A stretch of DNA of 64,000 nucleotides from Macrobrachium rosenbergii (taxonomy: Eukaryota; Arthropoda; Malacostraca; Decapoda; Palaemonidae): NCBI RefSeq assembly GCF_040412425.1, contig NC_089766.1:21018065-21082064 (forward strand), given 5' to 3'. Shown here piece by piece: positions 1 through 10,569 of the stretch (position 1 is its first letter; every line of letters begins with the position of its first letter). A model generated the notes under the pieces. The model saw only the letters and a list, made by a program, of their open reading frames with translations, had not been told where the DNA came from and ran no database searches. The position numbers and the translations under genes are program-made.

Positions 1-96
1 CCCCTAAAACATGTAATTCTCTTGATAAGTTAAGGTATATACAGTATATGCAAAAATTAGTAAAATATCTGGAACTTTTCAACTTAAAAGTCTCCT

Positions 97-410
97 CCTA
101 CTTCTGCAGCTGCAAAGTTTCACTCATACAGAGCTTACTATGCAGTCCAAGAATGGCTTGGTAAGTCAACAGATATTATGCCAACAGAATGGGGTTGAAA
201 CAGCTAGGTGGGTCACTAAGTCCTGTTCTTACTGACAGGTCTGTTGCCTCAGAATCTGTTTTATTGATTGTTTCTTGTGGGTGCAAAATCAATTGTGGTA
301 AGAGGTGTAAATGCCATAGAGCAAGACTTTATTGTACTCCTATGTGTTCTTCTTGCATTGGCCAAACTTGTACAAATGTCCCTGAACTAGATGGAGTAGA
401 TATTGAATAA
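97..410 (+). pseudogene. C-terminal fragment of a cysteine-rich (CXC-like) repetitive protein
   Basis: Two overlapping frames give one recognisable protein tail. The first (97-190) reads from AAAKFHSYRAYYAVQEWLGK to PTEWG and is stopped by TGA. A shift near 189 opens the second (189-410), which ends in a cysteine cluster with the spacing SCGCKINCGKRCKCHRARLYC followed by a CSSCIGQTCTN motif and a natural TAA. From memory of arthropod and cnidarian genomes, this pairing (HSYRxYxxVQxWLG, then TDWGW, then CxCxxGCGxxCGCRKAGLxCSxxC) is the C-terminus of an uncharacterised, often multi-copy protein; its function is unknown to me. The C-rich part resembles CXC/tesmin-type metal-binding repeats. The upstream part lies outside the window or is lost. 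The frame break, repetitive nature and missing N-terminus suggest a pseudogene or transposon-borne copy. Confidence 0.55.
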
Positions 411-1169
411 ATTTGCAGTTTTGTCATAGGAAGGAAATAGTATTTGATGAGTGTAAAACTTTGATTCTGACATTTGAAATATTTTCCTGCACTGACATTA
501 AACAATTTTTGTAATTTTTTTTTTCTAAGCAAAGGTTGCTATTGTCATCTGTTTGTTAAATGCTGAAAGGATTTTGCAGCAAAAATTGATATCACTTGGT
601 AACTTTTAAATGTGCCACGATTTGAAGATCTGTTCATTCAACAATGATTTTACTGTCTAAGAGTTTCATGGATTTGCTTTTGTGTATTAATCTTATATCT
701 TTAGTTTTTCACCAGGTTGTTAAATTATCTGAAATTACTATATATCTATTATTATTGAAATCTATAATATGAAGATTAAGACTGTAAATGTATCTGTCAC
801 TTTTTTAGAGAATTTCACAATAAAACGTAAACACGAATCAATACAATTAATAGCCCTTACCTAATTTTTTCAAATTTGTATCTCTATATTGGTCTAAAAA
901 GAATAAGTAATGCCAGAAAACGACTTATCAGGCCCAAAATCATACTATTTGGTGTATTATATGCCTATATAATGTTTACATAAATATTCGATACTTTATG
1001 CCAGGCATGATGGCAGCCATTTTGAATTTGGCTCTCACGCATGGAAAGCACAAGGAGAAATTTTGGAGACTTTGGTGTTTCTAGCTCTACAGACCTCTAA
1101 CTACCACTGGACAAAAATTCAGCTTTCTTTTTTTTTTTCCAGGTTGACCCCAATTTTGACCTAATGCTC
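411..1169. other. AT-rich flank after the cysteine-rich fragment, no gene seen
   Basis: Only short open stretches are present. About 1000-1169 (an inverted-looking GGCAGCCATTTTGAATTTGG stretch, then CATGATGG and a T run at 1129-1139) looks like repetitive 3' flank and may belong to the same repeat family as the cysteine-rich tail. Homology to gypsy copy 1 begins at about 1170. Confidence 0.4.
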
Positions 1170-2130
1170 CTGGGCTAGTAAGCGTTCTGGTGGTGATCAT
1201 GTGGTATTCACGTGGAAACTGTATAAAGTCACATTCAGTCGGAGTCTGTCTATGAACTAAAGACAATTCACAACTACCCACAGACACAACTTGCAACTGG
1301 AAAACACTACCGTCACACACATACTTCTCCCTAACCAAGGTTCAACCTGTCTTATAATCAACTCCCAAACCCTGATACTGATCTCCCAAAATGAACATGA
1401 TCTCTAACCCCTTCCATATCACTACTAAGTCTCCAAAAGCACTCGGAAAAGGTCTAATAACAAAACTAACAAAAGGCTTCATCGTACTGATAGGAACGTA
1501 TACTATCAATCCCCGATCAGACAACCTCACCTTCAAAACATTATAATACAAATACAAATCTCCTCCCGTAAACAATATTTTCGCTCCATGTAAACAAGCG
1601 GAATTCCTTAGAACATTTTCTAAGTATCCCAAAGGCAACATGTCACCATACACACGACCATCTGCTGCAGCAATAATTGCTCTAACTTGCATTTGCACTT
1701 CTGTCCTTAGAGAATCAGTTTCTTTCTCAATATTAAGAACGGTATGTTGGATCATAAGGAATGCAATTGCCACATCTAGATCTTCTTTCAAACCTTCTAC
1801 TGAAACTGGCAAATCATTCAAAGAATGTCTCACTGTTTCAAAACCATCACTCAACCTCTTATTACTCCCTTGCAACTGATTTAACTGTTTCCCTTGAGCT
1901 ATTTAGTCTTTTTGAACTTTTGCTACTTTGACTAAACTCCCAATGGACATCGCTCCAATCGCAGCAATCACGCCAACGCCTACAAGAACTAAAGGTGCTG
2001 CTCTTTTACTTCTCCTATTCTCTAACTCATCTAAAATGAACACGAGACAAAAAAAAGAAACAACCAAAAAAAAAAAAACAAGTATTATATACAAATATCA
2101 ACCCATTTATCCCTCAAACTATATACAAAA
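1170..2130 (-). pseudogene. env-like: Envelope-like protein of gypsy copy 1 (fusion-protein type), C-terminus missing
   Basis: Directly after the pol stop (2138-2140), a minus-strand frame stays open apart from two in-frame stops (1903-1905 and about 1342-1344). It has a hydrophobic N-terminal stretch, then a basic RRSKR site that fits furin cleavage. A glycine/alanine/isoleucine-rich hydrophobic segment follows at once (AAPLVLVGVGVIAAIGAMS), and then a heptad-like amphipathic region. This order resembles class I fusion proteins, such as the baculovirus-F-like Env of insect errantiviruses. The C-terminal block with FILGDQYQG, VDYKT and spaced cysteines is shared with copy 2 at 39735-39920. 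The part expected upstream of the cleavage site is very short, and the membrane anchor seen in copy 2 (40219-40302) is deleted here. The second stop falls where copy 2 has a cysteine codon. Function as an envelope is inference. Confidence 0.6.
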
Positions 2131-2137
2131 CGTTCCA

Positions 2138-5100
2138 TTACATCCCAACTCTCTTTAACTTTGAAATATGAGTTAATTTCGTCACACCGGTATTTACGTC
2201 TTTTACTACAAATCTATTCCCACTTTTGATCTCTACAATCTCAAAAGGACCGTGGAACTTCGGACTTAATTTATAATTCAGATCATTCCGAACATTCACT
2301 TTAACAAACACTCTATCACCCATCGAAAAAGCTACTCCCCTCGATTTCGCGTTACTTTTCTCTACCATTGCACGCGAACTAAGTTCAAGTTCTTTACTGA
2401 CATGTGCAAATCTTTCTCTCGCTGTATTTATCAACGAAGTGACCGTAACATCACCCTGAACTCGCTCTGGCAACAAATCAAAAGGTCCTTTCAACTTGTA
2501 CCTATACAAAGCTTCTGCTGGAGATATCTTAATTGTGTCATTCGTCATAGTATTGATACTATATCGCACTTCATCCAAAGATCTGTCCCAATGTGTATCG
2601 GAACCACCCACTGCCATGCGCAAAGCTTCGATTACTTTCCGATTCGCCCTCTCACATAACCCATTCGCTTCAGGTCTATACAGGATTATAGATACTTTCT
2701 TTATCCCCAACAAATTGCCAAGACCCTATAAAGTCTTATTAATAAACTCCCTACCATTGTCTGTGATCAGACATTCAGGAACACCATATCTACAAATTAT
2801 CCCCTTAAAGAACGCTATAGCAACTTCCTCAGCTGATTTGTACTTCAGTGGAAAAAATCTCAACAAAACGAGTTAACTCGTCAACAACTACTAACAAATG
2901 TCTATAACCATAAGCGGACTCTGAGAAGTTACCCGGAATATCCATATGCACTCTCTGAAACGGCCTATGTGGTACGGGATATGAACCCAAACGACACGAC
3001 ACCGTCGTCGCCGGCTTATTCGCATTGCAAACAGCGCAACTCTTTACAAAGGCCTCCACTGCGGAAAACATATTTTCCAAAGAACTTTGACCTGACGTTT
3101 TCATACGTCTTGTCCACACCTAAATGAGGAGAACCAAATTTACAATGTACAATGTCTAGAACTTGTGGTACTAGACTCTCTGGCACGATGATTTGTGTAA
3201 TTTCACCCATGCTTCGAGTACTTCACCAGTTATACTTAACTTTCCTCACCAATAAATTATTCTCCAACTCTAGACCAGAAAAAGGCAACTTTACCCTTTC
3301 TTCGGTGAAACTCCCCTAAGAAATGCCTTAGCATCTGACAACAATTTATCTTCATCTTGCTTTTGTTCGAGCAAGCCTATGTCCCAAGTGACATTTTCAC
3401 CCGTAATATAACACACGGCGTTACCCTCAATATCACAAACAACAATCTCTCCCGAGACTGCCGACTCACTATTTCTCCCTGAAGTATGCACTGTAGAAAC
3501 GTGTATGTCCTCTACATGCGATATCTCAGAACTACTAGTATCAGAGACATTCGACACCAAATGTTTACTCTCGTCTCCCACACAGGATTCGGATTGCACT
3601 CCCTCATCCTCGACCGGAAAATATCTGCTCAATGCATCTGCAACCACATTATGCTTACCTTCAATGTATTTGAGGTTTGCATCAAAATCTCTCAATGTCA
3701 AAAACCAATTCGCTCTCTTGGGCGACAAATTTGGCATATTAAAAAGCTCTAACAACGGTTGATGATCTGTAAAAATCTCAACTTTATTTCCCAACAACAA
3801 CATCTTAAAATGAACAAGGCTAGAGACGACTGCGAAAGCCTCCTTGTCCACAACTGACATCAGCCTTTCGTTACTACCACGCGTTTTGAACTTTCTGCTA
3901 TAAAAGCAATTGGGTGTAATTTCCCCTCAAATTTCTGCATCAAACACGCACCTATACCTTCCTGACTCGCGTCAGTCACTAAGGTGAACGGTTGACTAAA
4001 ATCTGGAAACTTCAAAACAGGTGGGTTCACCAAAGCGTTCTTAAGCTTCTCAAAAGCTAATTGCTGACTATCACCCCAAACAAACTTAACGTCTTCTTGT
4101 AACAAATCTGTCAATGGAGACGCTATTGTAGAAAAATTCCGCACAAAACGGCGAAAGAAACCCGACATACCTAGGAACGAACGAATCTGTTTCCTGGTTT
4201 TTGGGAACTGGAAAACTCACAATGACTTTAACTTTCTCATCATTCACTCTGACTCCCTCTTTAGAGATAACATGACCTAAATAGACAATTTTTCTCTTCA
4301 GAAACTCACATTTGGCCAATTTGACCTTTAATCCAGCAAACCGTAATCACTTGAGGACTTCTTTTAACACCTTTAGATGTTCTTCAATCGTATCTGTGCA
4401 TATGAGAATGTCATCCATGTACACAAACACCGATTTTCCTAACAAGCCATGAAGTACTGTGTTAACCAGTCTAGTAAATGTTATTGGGGACCCTTGTAAT
4501 CCAAAAGGCATCCTATTAAACTCGTAATGTCCCTTTGGTACCGAAAATGCTGTATATTTACGGCTACTCTCACAAAGCGGAACCTGTAGAAACCCTTGCA
4601 TAAGATCTATAGATGAATATATATTCTTGCCACCGATCTCAACAAACAAATCAGGCAAACAAGCTACAGGATATCTATCTGGGCATGTTTTTTTCATTCA
4701 ATTTACGAAAATCTACACAAACTCTGATACTACTGTCTTTCTTCGGAACCGCTAATAAAGGAAAATTATAGGGCGAAGAGCTCTGTCTAATAATTCCCTC
4801 CGACTCCCATCTCTGAACCTCCTTTTCTACTTCTTCTCTGATCTTAAAGGGAATTCGATATGCTGGAATATATATGGGATTTGTACCTTTCTCTAGGCGA
4901 ATTGAATGTTCTAACACATCTGTAACTCCTAATTTATCTCCCTTCAAATCAATGATATCTAAATATTCTTTCAACACTTTCTCTACTTTATCTGAATACT
5001 CAGGATAATCAGCTTTAGCCAAATGTTCGTGAAGAACTTGACTTCTGAATTGCAGCTCCTCCCTGGGAAACGTGTTACTGTCTCCACAAAACTCACTATC

Positions 5101-5855
5101 TTATGTTCTTCCTTAAACTCTTCAAAATCAATTACATAAGTATCCTTGTGATATTTTTTCACTGAGTCTTGATAGCTAACTAATTCTACTGTAGTTACGC
5201 CTGCGACTGAAACTTCATTTACTGACACCGTACTCACGTCTTTGAATTTCTCGGTTCCCTCAACAACGCATACTTGAGAAGGAAACTTTTTCTCTTTCAT
5301 CGACACTTTAACCAATGTAGGAACTCGCGGTTGCAAATCAATATCTTCCAACAAAAATCCTTTGAAAGATCTTCGCGGAATATCTTCACTCTCTAATGAC
5401 TGTGTTACACATGTCTCAGACTGCGTCTTAGGTTTCTCACAAGTTTTTTCCCTGTGTATATATGGAACAAAACAACCTGGCTCACCTATTGTAATCCCCT
5501 GAATTCCCGTAAGAATGTTGATGTTATGTCGCATGCAAGAAGGGTGTCCTAGCAAAACCATTTCACCTAAGGCTAATCCTTCTATGACCAAAAATGATTC
5601 TACTATTGTCTTTCCGCCGATACAAAGCGTAAGAAATGACGAACCTAAAATATTCAGTTTCCTCGCTTGTACGTCACACACTGTCTCACTAATAGGGACT
5701 AATTTACACTCTGGAAACTTCGAGTGAAAAAGGTCAGCATTTACTAAGTTAACTGAGCTACCAGAATCAATGAAAATAGAAATTTCACTGCCATTAGAAA
5801 ATCCACGTACAATCGGCCTAGGTTCTGGTGATTCTAAGACCTGATTGCTCATTAT
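2138..5855 (-). pseudogene. pol: Pol polyprotein of gypsy copy 1 (protease, RT, RNase H, integrase)
   Basis: The frame starts at ATG 5852 (MSNQV). Protease: IFIDSGSSVNLVNADLF, with the DSG active site, near 5780-5730. Reverse transcriptase: VPKKDSSIRVCVDFRKLN near 4760-4700, FSVPKGHYEFNRMPFGLQG near 4555-4490, and the YMDD catalytic box near 4420. RNase H: LVTDASQEGIGACLMQ near 3980, the VDKEAF glutamate, IFTDHQPL and HNVVADALSRYF near 3640. Integrase: an H-H-C-C zinc-binding region (IVHCKFGSPHLG, CAVCNANK near 3030), then the catalytic core, whose first acidic residue (HMDIPGNF) is near 2945. The core is broken near 2840 and 2720, and the frame resumes with LGIKK...RPEANGLCERANR. The C-terminal end has a GPY/F-like module (HGPFEIVEI, THISKLKR). 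At least eight breaks interrupt the frame, so it is a pseudogene as assembled. The protein is closely similar to copy 2. Confidence 0.9.
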
Positions 5856-6035
5856 CCTGTGTCCGTCTTCGAACTTATCTTGTGAAAATTCTGATGTTCG
5901 TTTGTGTATCTAGAACTTGCATCATGTGGAATTCTCCTGTCATGTCTATTAAAACTACCCCGTGTTTTCCTTGAATATTCTCTATTCTTTGTGGCTGGGC
6001 AAAATCTCCATCCATGGTCTGAAGATTTGCACCAA
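5853..6035 (-). pseudogene. gag: Gag C-terminal remnant of gypsy copy 1
   Basis: The minus strand matches copy 2 at about 35043-35218. It retains only the end of the last CCHC zinc knuckle (CKSSDHGWRFCPATK), then the linker to the pol start. The first knuckle and all of the capsid region are missing, so the element is truncated inside gag at about 6035. Confidence 0.75.
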
Positions 6036-6265
6036 AATGCGAAATTTAACCATTCCTGCTATGACAGGACAAGCTAAATTTCTGAAATTTGCCTTTACAA
6101 GTGCCTTTAAAATGATCCTACAATTGCTCATATTCTAAAAATTCCCCCCCCCCCCCCTTGCTTTGACTCGCTTTGCTTGCCTCCCACCCCATAAGAGGGG
6201 TCCCATATTGGACCGTGCTTCCGGGCCCCAAAATGTCTAGGAACGCCCCTGAAAGGATGGTTTAT
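6036..6265. other. Spacer between gypsy copy 1 and the LINE, with poly-C tract
   Basis: Non-coding. It contains a run of about 14 C at 6147-6160 and a GC-richer stretch (6190-6255: CCCATAAGAGGGG, CCGGGCCCC, AGGAACGCCCCTGA) that resembles a repeat terminus. I cannot name the family. Confidence 0.35.
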
Positions 6266-6269
6266 TCCC

Positions 6270-7735
6270 GGAAATGTTCAAAGTGGAAGAGTATAGATTA
6301 GTATTTGTCTTGAAGATATTATTCATTGAGATATGGGTGACAGGGATAATACCATCAGGTTGGAAGAATGGCGTGGTCATTAAAGTTCCAAAGAAAGGAG
6401 ATCTGAGTAGGTGTGGTAACTGGAGGAGAATCACTTTGTCACCTCTAGCCTTGAAAACTTTCAATAGAATATTGTTGAATAGGTTGGAGCCAGTGGTTGA
6501 TGGTACTCTGAGGGATAAACAGGTCGGTTTTAGAACGAGGCTGGAGTTGCATTGATCAGATCTTCATAGTCAGGCATTTAATGCAGCAAGCTAATGAAAG
6601 GAAAACTCCGCTAAGTCTTTGTTTTGTTGATTTTGAAAAGGCCTTTAATAGTATTTCGAGATGGACTATGGGAATAATCATGAGGCATTATTTAATATCG
6701 GAAAAAGTTTGTAAGGGTTATTATGAACATGCATGAGGGCACATCATGTAAAGTGATGGTTGTTTGAGTGATCCATTTGAAATTAAGTCTGGTGTTATTC
6801 AGGGTGGCATTTTGTCTCCTCTGTTGTTTGTGTTGGTCGTAGATTAAGTTATGAGAAGGGTTAAAAAAGAAACGGATGCAGGTATACTCTGGGGAGAAAA
6901 TGGGAAACTTCTAGACTTAGATTATGCTGAGGATATAGTTTTGATCTGCGATGATGATATAGTTTTGTTCTGCGCTGATGATACAGTTTTGATCTGTGAG
7001 GGACCAGAAAAGACGCAGTGTGTTGGATTGTCTAGTGAGTGAAGGTCGAAAGGTTGGTTTGGTTATTATTAGTGTAAAATCTGAAGTCATGAATATGAGT
7101 ATAGAAAATGCGCAGGACTGTCTAATTGAAGGTATGGTTGTGAAGTAAGTGGATATGTTTATATATTATTAAGGTACATATTTAGATAAGGATGGTTCTC
7201 TGAGCACAGAATTTATGGAAAGATTAAAATAAGGCTCATCAGGCAATAGGAATGCTTAAAAATATTTTGAATAATAACACTTTTTCTGTGCATACAAAAG
7301 TCAAAATTATCAGGTAATGGTTAGGAGTATTTCGATTTATGGGCATAAGTCATGGTACAGGAAAGTGACTTCGGATAATAAATTCTTAGTATTTGAAAAT
7401 AAAGCGCTCAGAAGAATATTAGGAATTAGTAGGAGGGATAGGATATCAAATAGCAGAATTAGAGAGGTAACAAGGATGCAGCTGGTTGATGAGCATTTTA
7501 GGTTCTCAAGCTGGAAGTGGCTTGGCCATGTGTATAGAAGACAGGGAATAGTACGAGATACACCAGGGTGGGTTGCCCTTGGTGGAAGAGGTAAAGGTAG
7601 GCTAAGAGAGACGTGCTTGAGGACAATAAGGCGGGAAGCAGATGAGTGTTGGGGAGATCTTGAGGAGTTAGCCCAAGACAGAATGTTGTGGCATCAGTTC
7701 ATCGAGGCCCCATGCATCCCCGTGGGTTCTACAGG
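6270..7735 (+). pseudogene. Degenerate non-LTR retrotransposon (LINE) reverse transcriptase
   Basis: Fragments in several frames line up in the order of a LINE reverse transcriptase. IPSGWKNGVVIKVPKKGD and NWRRITLSPLALKTFNRILL lie at 6350-6475, then DKQVGFR (6510-6535), a DQIFIV...HLMQQ stretch (6557-6590), CFVDFEKAFNS (palm aspartate, 6620-6655), GVIQGGILSPLLF (6790-6830) and a YAED version of the YADD catalytic box near 6922-6934. Further on, 7317-7800 holds the C-terminal region of such elements (RRILGISRRDRI, SSWKWLGHVYRRQG, RGKGRLRETCLRTIRREADE). Several stops and frameshifts separate the pieces, and no endonuclease domain is visible upstream, so it is a 5'-truncated dead copy. The wording resembles RTE/I-group LINEs of invertebrates, but the clade is not settled. 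The active-site region carries a 24-bp triplication (see findings). Confidence 0.8.
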
Positions 7736-7779
7736 AAATTATAGTTCATCGAGGCCCCATGCATATATATATATGGTTA

Positions 7780-7908
<129 letters not shown>

Positions 7909-7974
7909 GTTCTAAGATGTGGTGGTTACTGGTAACTCGAACAATAGAAGACGGTTGAAGGAGGAAGTACAACT

Positions 7975-8040
7975 CACAGGTGGTCCTTAAAATACATTTA
8001 TTGCGACGTTTCAAAACACAAAGGTTTCATTTTCAAGTTA
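7975..8040 (-). mobile_element. Penelope-like element terminal fragment (candidate)
   Basis: On the minus strand the sequence reads GAAACCTTTGTGTTTTGAAA, then ACGTCGCAATAAATGTATTTT. Penelope-like elements typically end with a short block of this layout (a GAAAC core, an ACGTCxCAATAAA motif, then microsatellite DNA). The neighbouring (TA)n tract fits. No coding part is next to it. A different element of similar layout lies at 61855-61935. Confidence 0.4.
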
Positions 8041-8099
8041 TAAAGACAGCGGATGGTAACTCAAAGGACAGGTGTCTAAAATAGGCATTTTTATGTGCT

Positions 8100-9970
8100 C
8101 CCTAGAGGAGCAAAATATAGAATTTTCAAAACCTTTAGATGAGAGAAACGAAAATCAGAAACAGACCCATTGCAACAAGACCATCTGGGAATAATTTATG
8201 CGATCGGTCCACATCTATCATGAACTAGTTTGTGGCTTCATGAACACGTTATTCGCATTCTCTGTCTCTGTCTTTCTGTCTGGCTTTCTCTCACTTTCAA
8301 ACGGTCTGCCTATCAGGCTAATTTATTTGTTGTTTCCTTTTGTGATTGCATCTTTGCCTCTTTCTTCGATTGGCAGCCCTCTCCAAGTTTATTAATTTTG
8401 TTGTTTCCTTTTGATCTTCTTGGTTCTGTCTGTTAAGCATCGTTCCTCCTATCTAGGGTCCGGTTTTCTCCTCCCTTCTTATTCGTCAACCCCTTCTCTA
8501 AGAGAAAGCAAAAAAAAAAAAAGGCAAAGGTTCTGGTCAGCCGGATAGTGATAAAAGGATGCGAAGTGAGGTGTTGCTTGCGGGCCTTCGTTTGTTTCGC
8601 TTCTGGACTCAGGAGAGAGACGAAAGCAACTGGGTCACTTCTCGAGGGCACGAAAGAACCGCAACGATAAGATGAGAAAGAAAAGAAAAGAAAAGATAGA
8701 GAATATATGAAACTCTCGTATAAGAACCACAGCTTCTTACACTTTTCTTTGGTCTGAGTGAAGGGCGATGCAAAACCAGAGTTGACGGTCTCCGTTAACT
8801 CTCCAACGAAATGAAGCCGGGAGTGGTTGAGTTTCTGTGTATACACCCTAAGAGACAAACCCTCTATGTGTGACAATGAAAGGTCTGTTGAATCGCTCTA
8901 TTTTTAGAATTTGGGAACCTGTTTCCTGTTTAATTTCTACCCAATTTAGACAATATACTTTTGTATTTGTACCTATATTTTTAAGATTTTTCTGCTAGTC
9001 AATTTTACTTTATCTTGTATAAACGTTATTTTATTTTACTTTACTACATCATTGATTTTAGATGCTACAAATATTAACACAGTAAGATTCGGATACTTTC
9101 ACCCCGTCACAGATACATTTATTTTCACAAGAAAGATAAAACAAGAAAAACAGGGGAAAATGCTGAAATACTGAGACAAAGAGAGAAAGAAAATTGGAAC
9201 GAAGAAGAGTGAAAGAGTTCCCCGGTAATGGTAGGTGGGGACAGACACAATTCGCGAACGCTTCTTATAATACTGTTTGGCAGTTTCATTGGCTGCGCGA
9301 GGTTCCGGCTAACAAAAGTGAACTGTAATTGATTCATCTTTTACCTATCTAGTAATAATTATTGTTAATGTAGAATACCTTGGCTGTGGTAAATTAGTTC
9401 ACAAGCAATGTTGTTATTACGTTCGTAGTTTTTAAATGGAGAAATGAGCCTAACTTAAAGTTTCTACGGACTGCGCTGCCCACACCGGAGGTGGAAATGT
9501 GATAAGCACAAAGGCCGAATACGGCGACTTAGTTAAAACCCTACTACCTTAGGAGGTTACTGACTTGGTCTCTCGAAGCACCGAAGTAGTTGTCAAAAAG
9601 GTTCCGATCATAGACACCGGCAGAGGAAACGTCAGACTTACAGCATTCTTTATCAATAATCATTTTTTTTATTGTGATCATGGCGATTATGCTATGTGAT
9701 AAAATAGATGTTGATAAGTTTCACTATTGCTCGATTATTGTTTAGCATTTGTTTATATTTAAAAGATCTGATAGCCATAAAACCTTACAGCTGTTACTGA
9801 ATTTTATTTAACATACTAATGCTTCAGAGAGGTGCAGGGGATTCTACCGAACTGTCATACCCATACTATTTTAAACTTTAAGGGTTGATAGTGCGTGTAC
9901 TTTCATCGTTATTAGAAACATTTCCTATACGGATTGTTTCCATTAATGATAAAGTATGCACACCACCTTC
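8100..9970. other. Intergenic, no gene supported
   Basis: Short open stretches occur here (for example 8433-8876 minus) but are low-complexity, serine/phenylalanine-rich and lack any recognisable domain. There are A-rich and GAAA-rich runs (8509-8521, 8660-8700). A GC-richer patch at 9465-9620 may be a repeat that I cannot name. Confidence 0.4.
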
Positions 9971-10174
9971 CTTGGAGGAAACATGAAGTTAAATAATGCA
10001 AATTCTTTTAAAACTGTCAGAAAGTGGATACCTTTATCAAAGGTTTTATTCCAATAGTTAGATATTTGATGTAATGATGTGTTGATATGGCCAGCATACA
10101 TCTGTGCATCAAGACTTCTATTTAATGAAACATTACTCGGCCACAACAGCTACGCCCGAAGGGTGCGCCCCATA

Positions 10175-10480
10175 AATCATGCTTAACGAGGCAGAATCAC
10201 CGAGTTGTGGAACAACAGTGCCGAGTAAAACTCATCGATTGGGGAAGACCGCGAAAAGGATCAGGAAGTGGATCCGCCGGTGGGAGGAGGAGGGTTCGCT
10301 GAGAACAGCCTCGAGGTGGGAAGCCACTTGTAATCATGCCCAGGACAGATGCCCTGATTATGGCAGCTACTGAGGCGCATCCCAGGAGAACATCGGCCCA
10401 ACATCTGCAGTTCAACTGCCATCCCATGACCTCGAGACTCAGACTCAGCAGAGCCGGGATTTACTGCCATATCCCAGCAT
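10175..10480 (+). pseudogene. Tc1/mariner-like transposase N-terminal fragment
   Basis: The frame at 10179-10373 contains RIRKWIRRWEEEGSLRTASR, the second helix-turn-helix and linker signature of Tc1/mariner transposases, which bind the terminal inverted repeats. After a frame change near 10325 it continues as PRTDALIMAATEAHPRRTSAQ (frame from 10336), matching the next conserved stretch of such proteins (TPEQDxAIVxAAxxxPxxTA). The catalytic DDE/D part is not found downstream: the sequence becomes unrelated and AT-rich after about 10560. It is therefore a short dead copy, only about 100 codons of an expected 340. No terminal inverted repeats could be matched around it. Confidence 0.6.
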
Positions 10481-10569
10481 GTGAGAAGGTGTGGTATTGT
10501 GATACAGTTGTGAATGAAAAACCTCTCTTTATGAAAAACTCAACTCAGAGAATGCATAGAGCTTAAAAA

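Larger units (their letters stand above)
1170..6035 (-). mobile_element. Ty3/gypsy LTR retrotransposon copy 1, truncated, env-like frame present
   Basis: Read on the minus strand, this is a gag zinc-knuckle tail, protease, reverse transcriptase, RNase H, integrase and envelope-like frame, in the order typical of Ty3/gypsy (Metaviridae) elements that carry a third frame. It matches gypsy copy 2 (35040-40000) along its whole length, which fixes the ends: homology starts inside gag near 6035 and stops inside the env-like frame near 1170. Both LTRs, the leader and most of gag are absent, so this copy cannot be autonomous. Frameshifts or stops fall near 5090, 4690, 4346, 4200, 3890, 3290, 3060, 2840 and 2720. 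The cut ends suggest deletion or rearrangement, not ordinary solo-LTR decay. Family identity is firm from motifs; the errantivirus-like assignment is inference from the env-like frame. Confidence 0.9.

Noticed and set aside
8433..8876. 147-residue minus-strand frame as a gene
   Set aside because: It is low-complexity, lacks a recognised domain, and runs through A-rich and GAAA-rich tracts.
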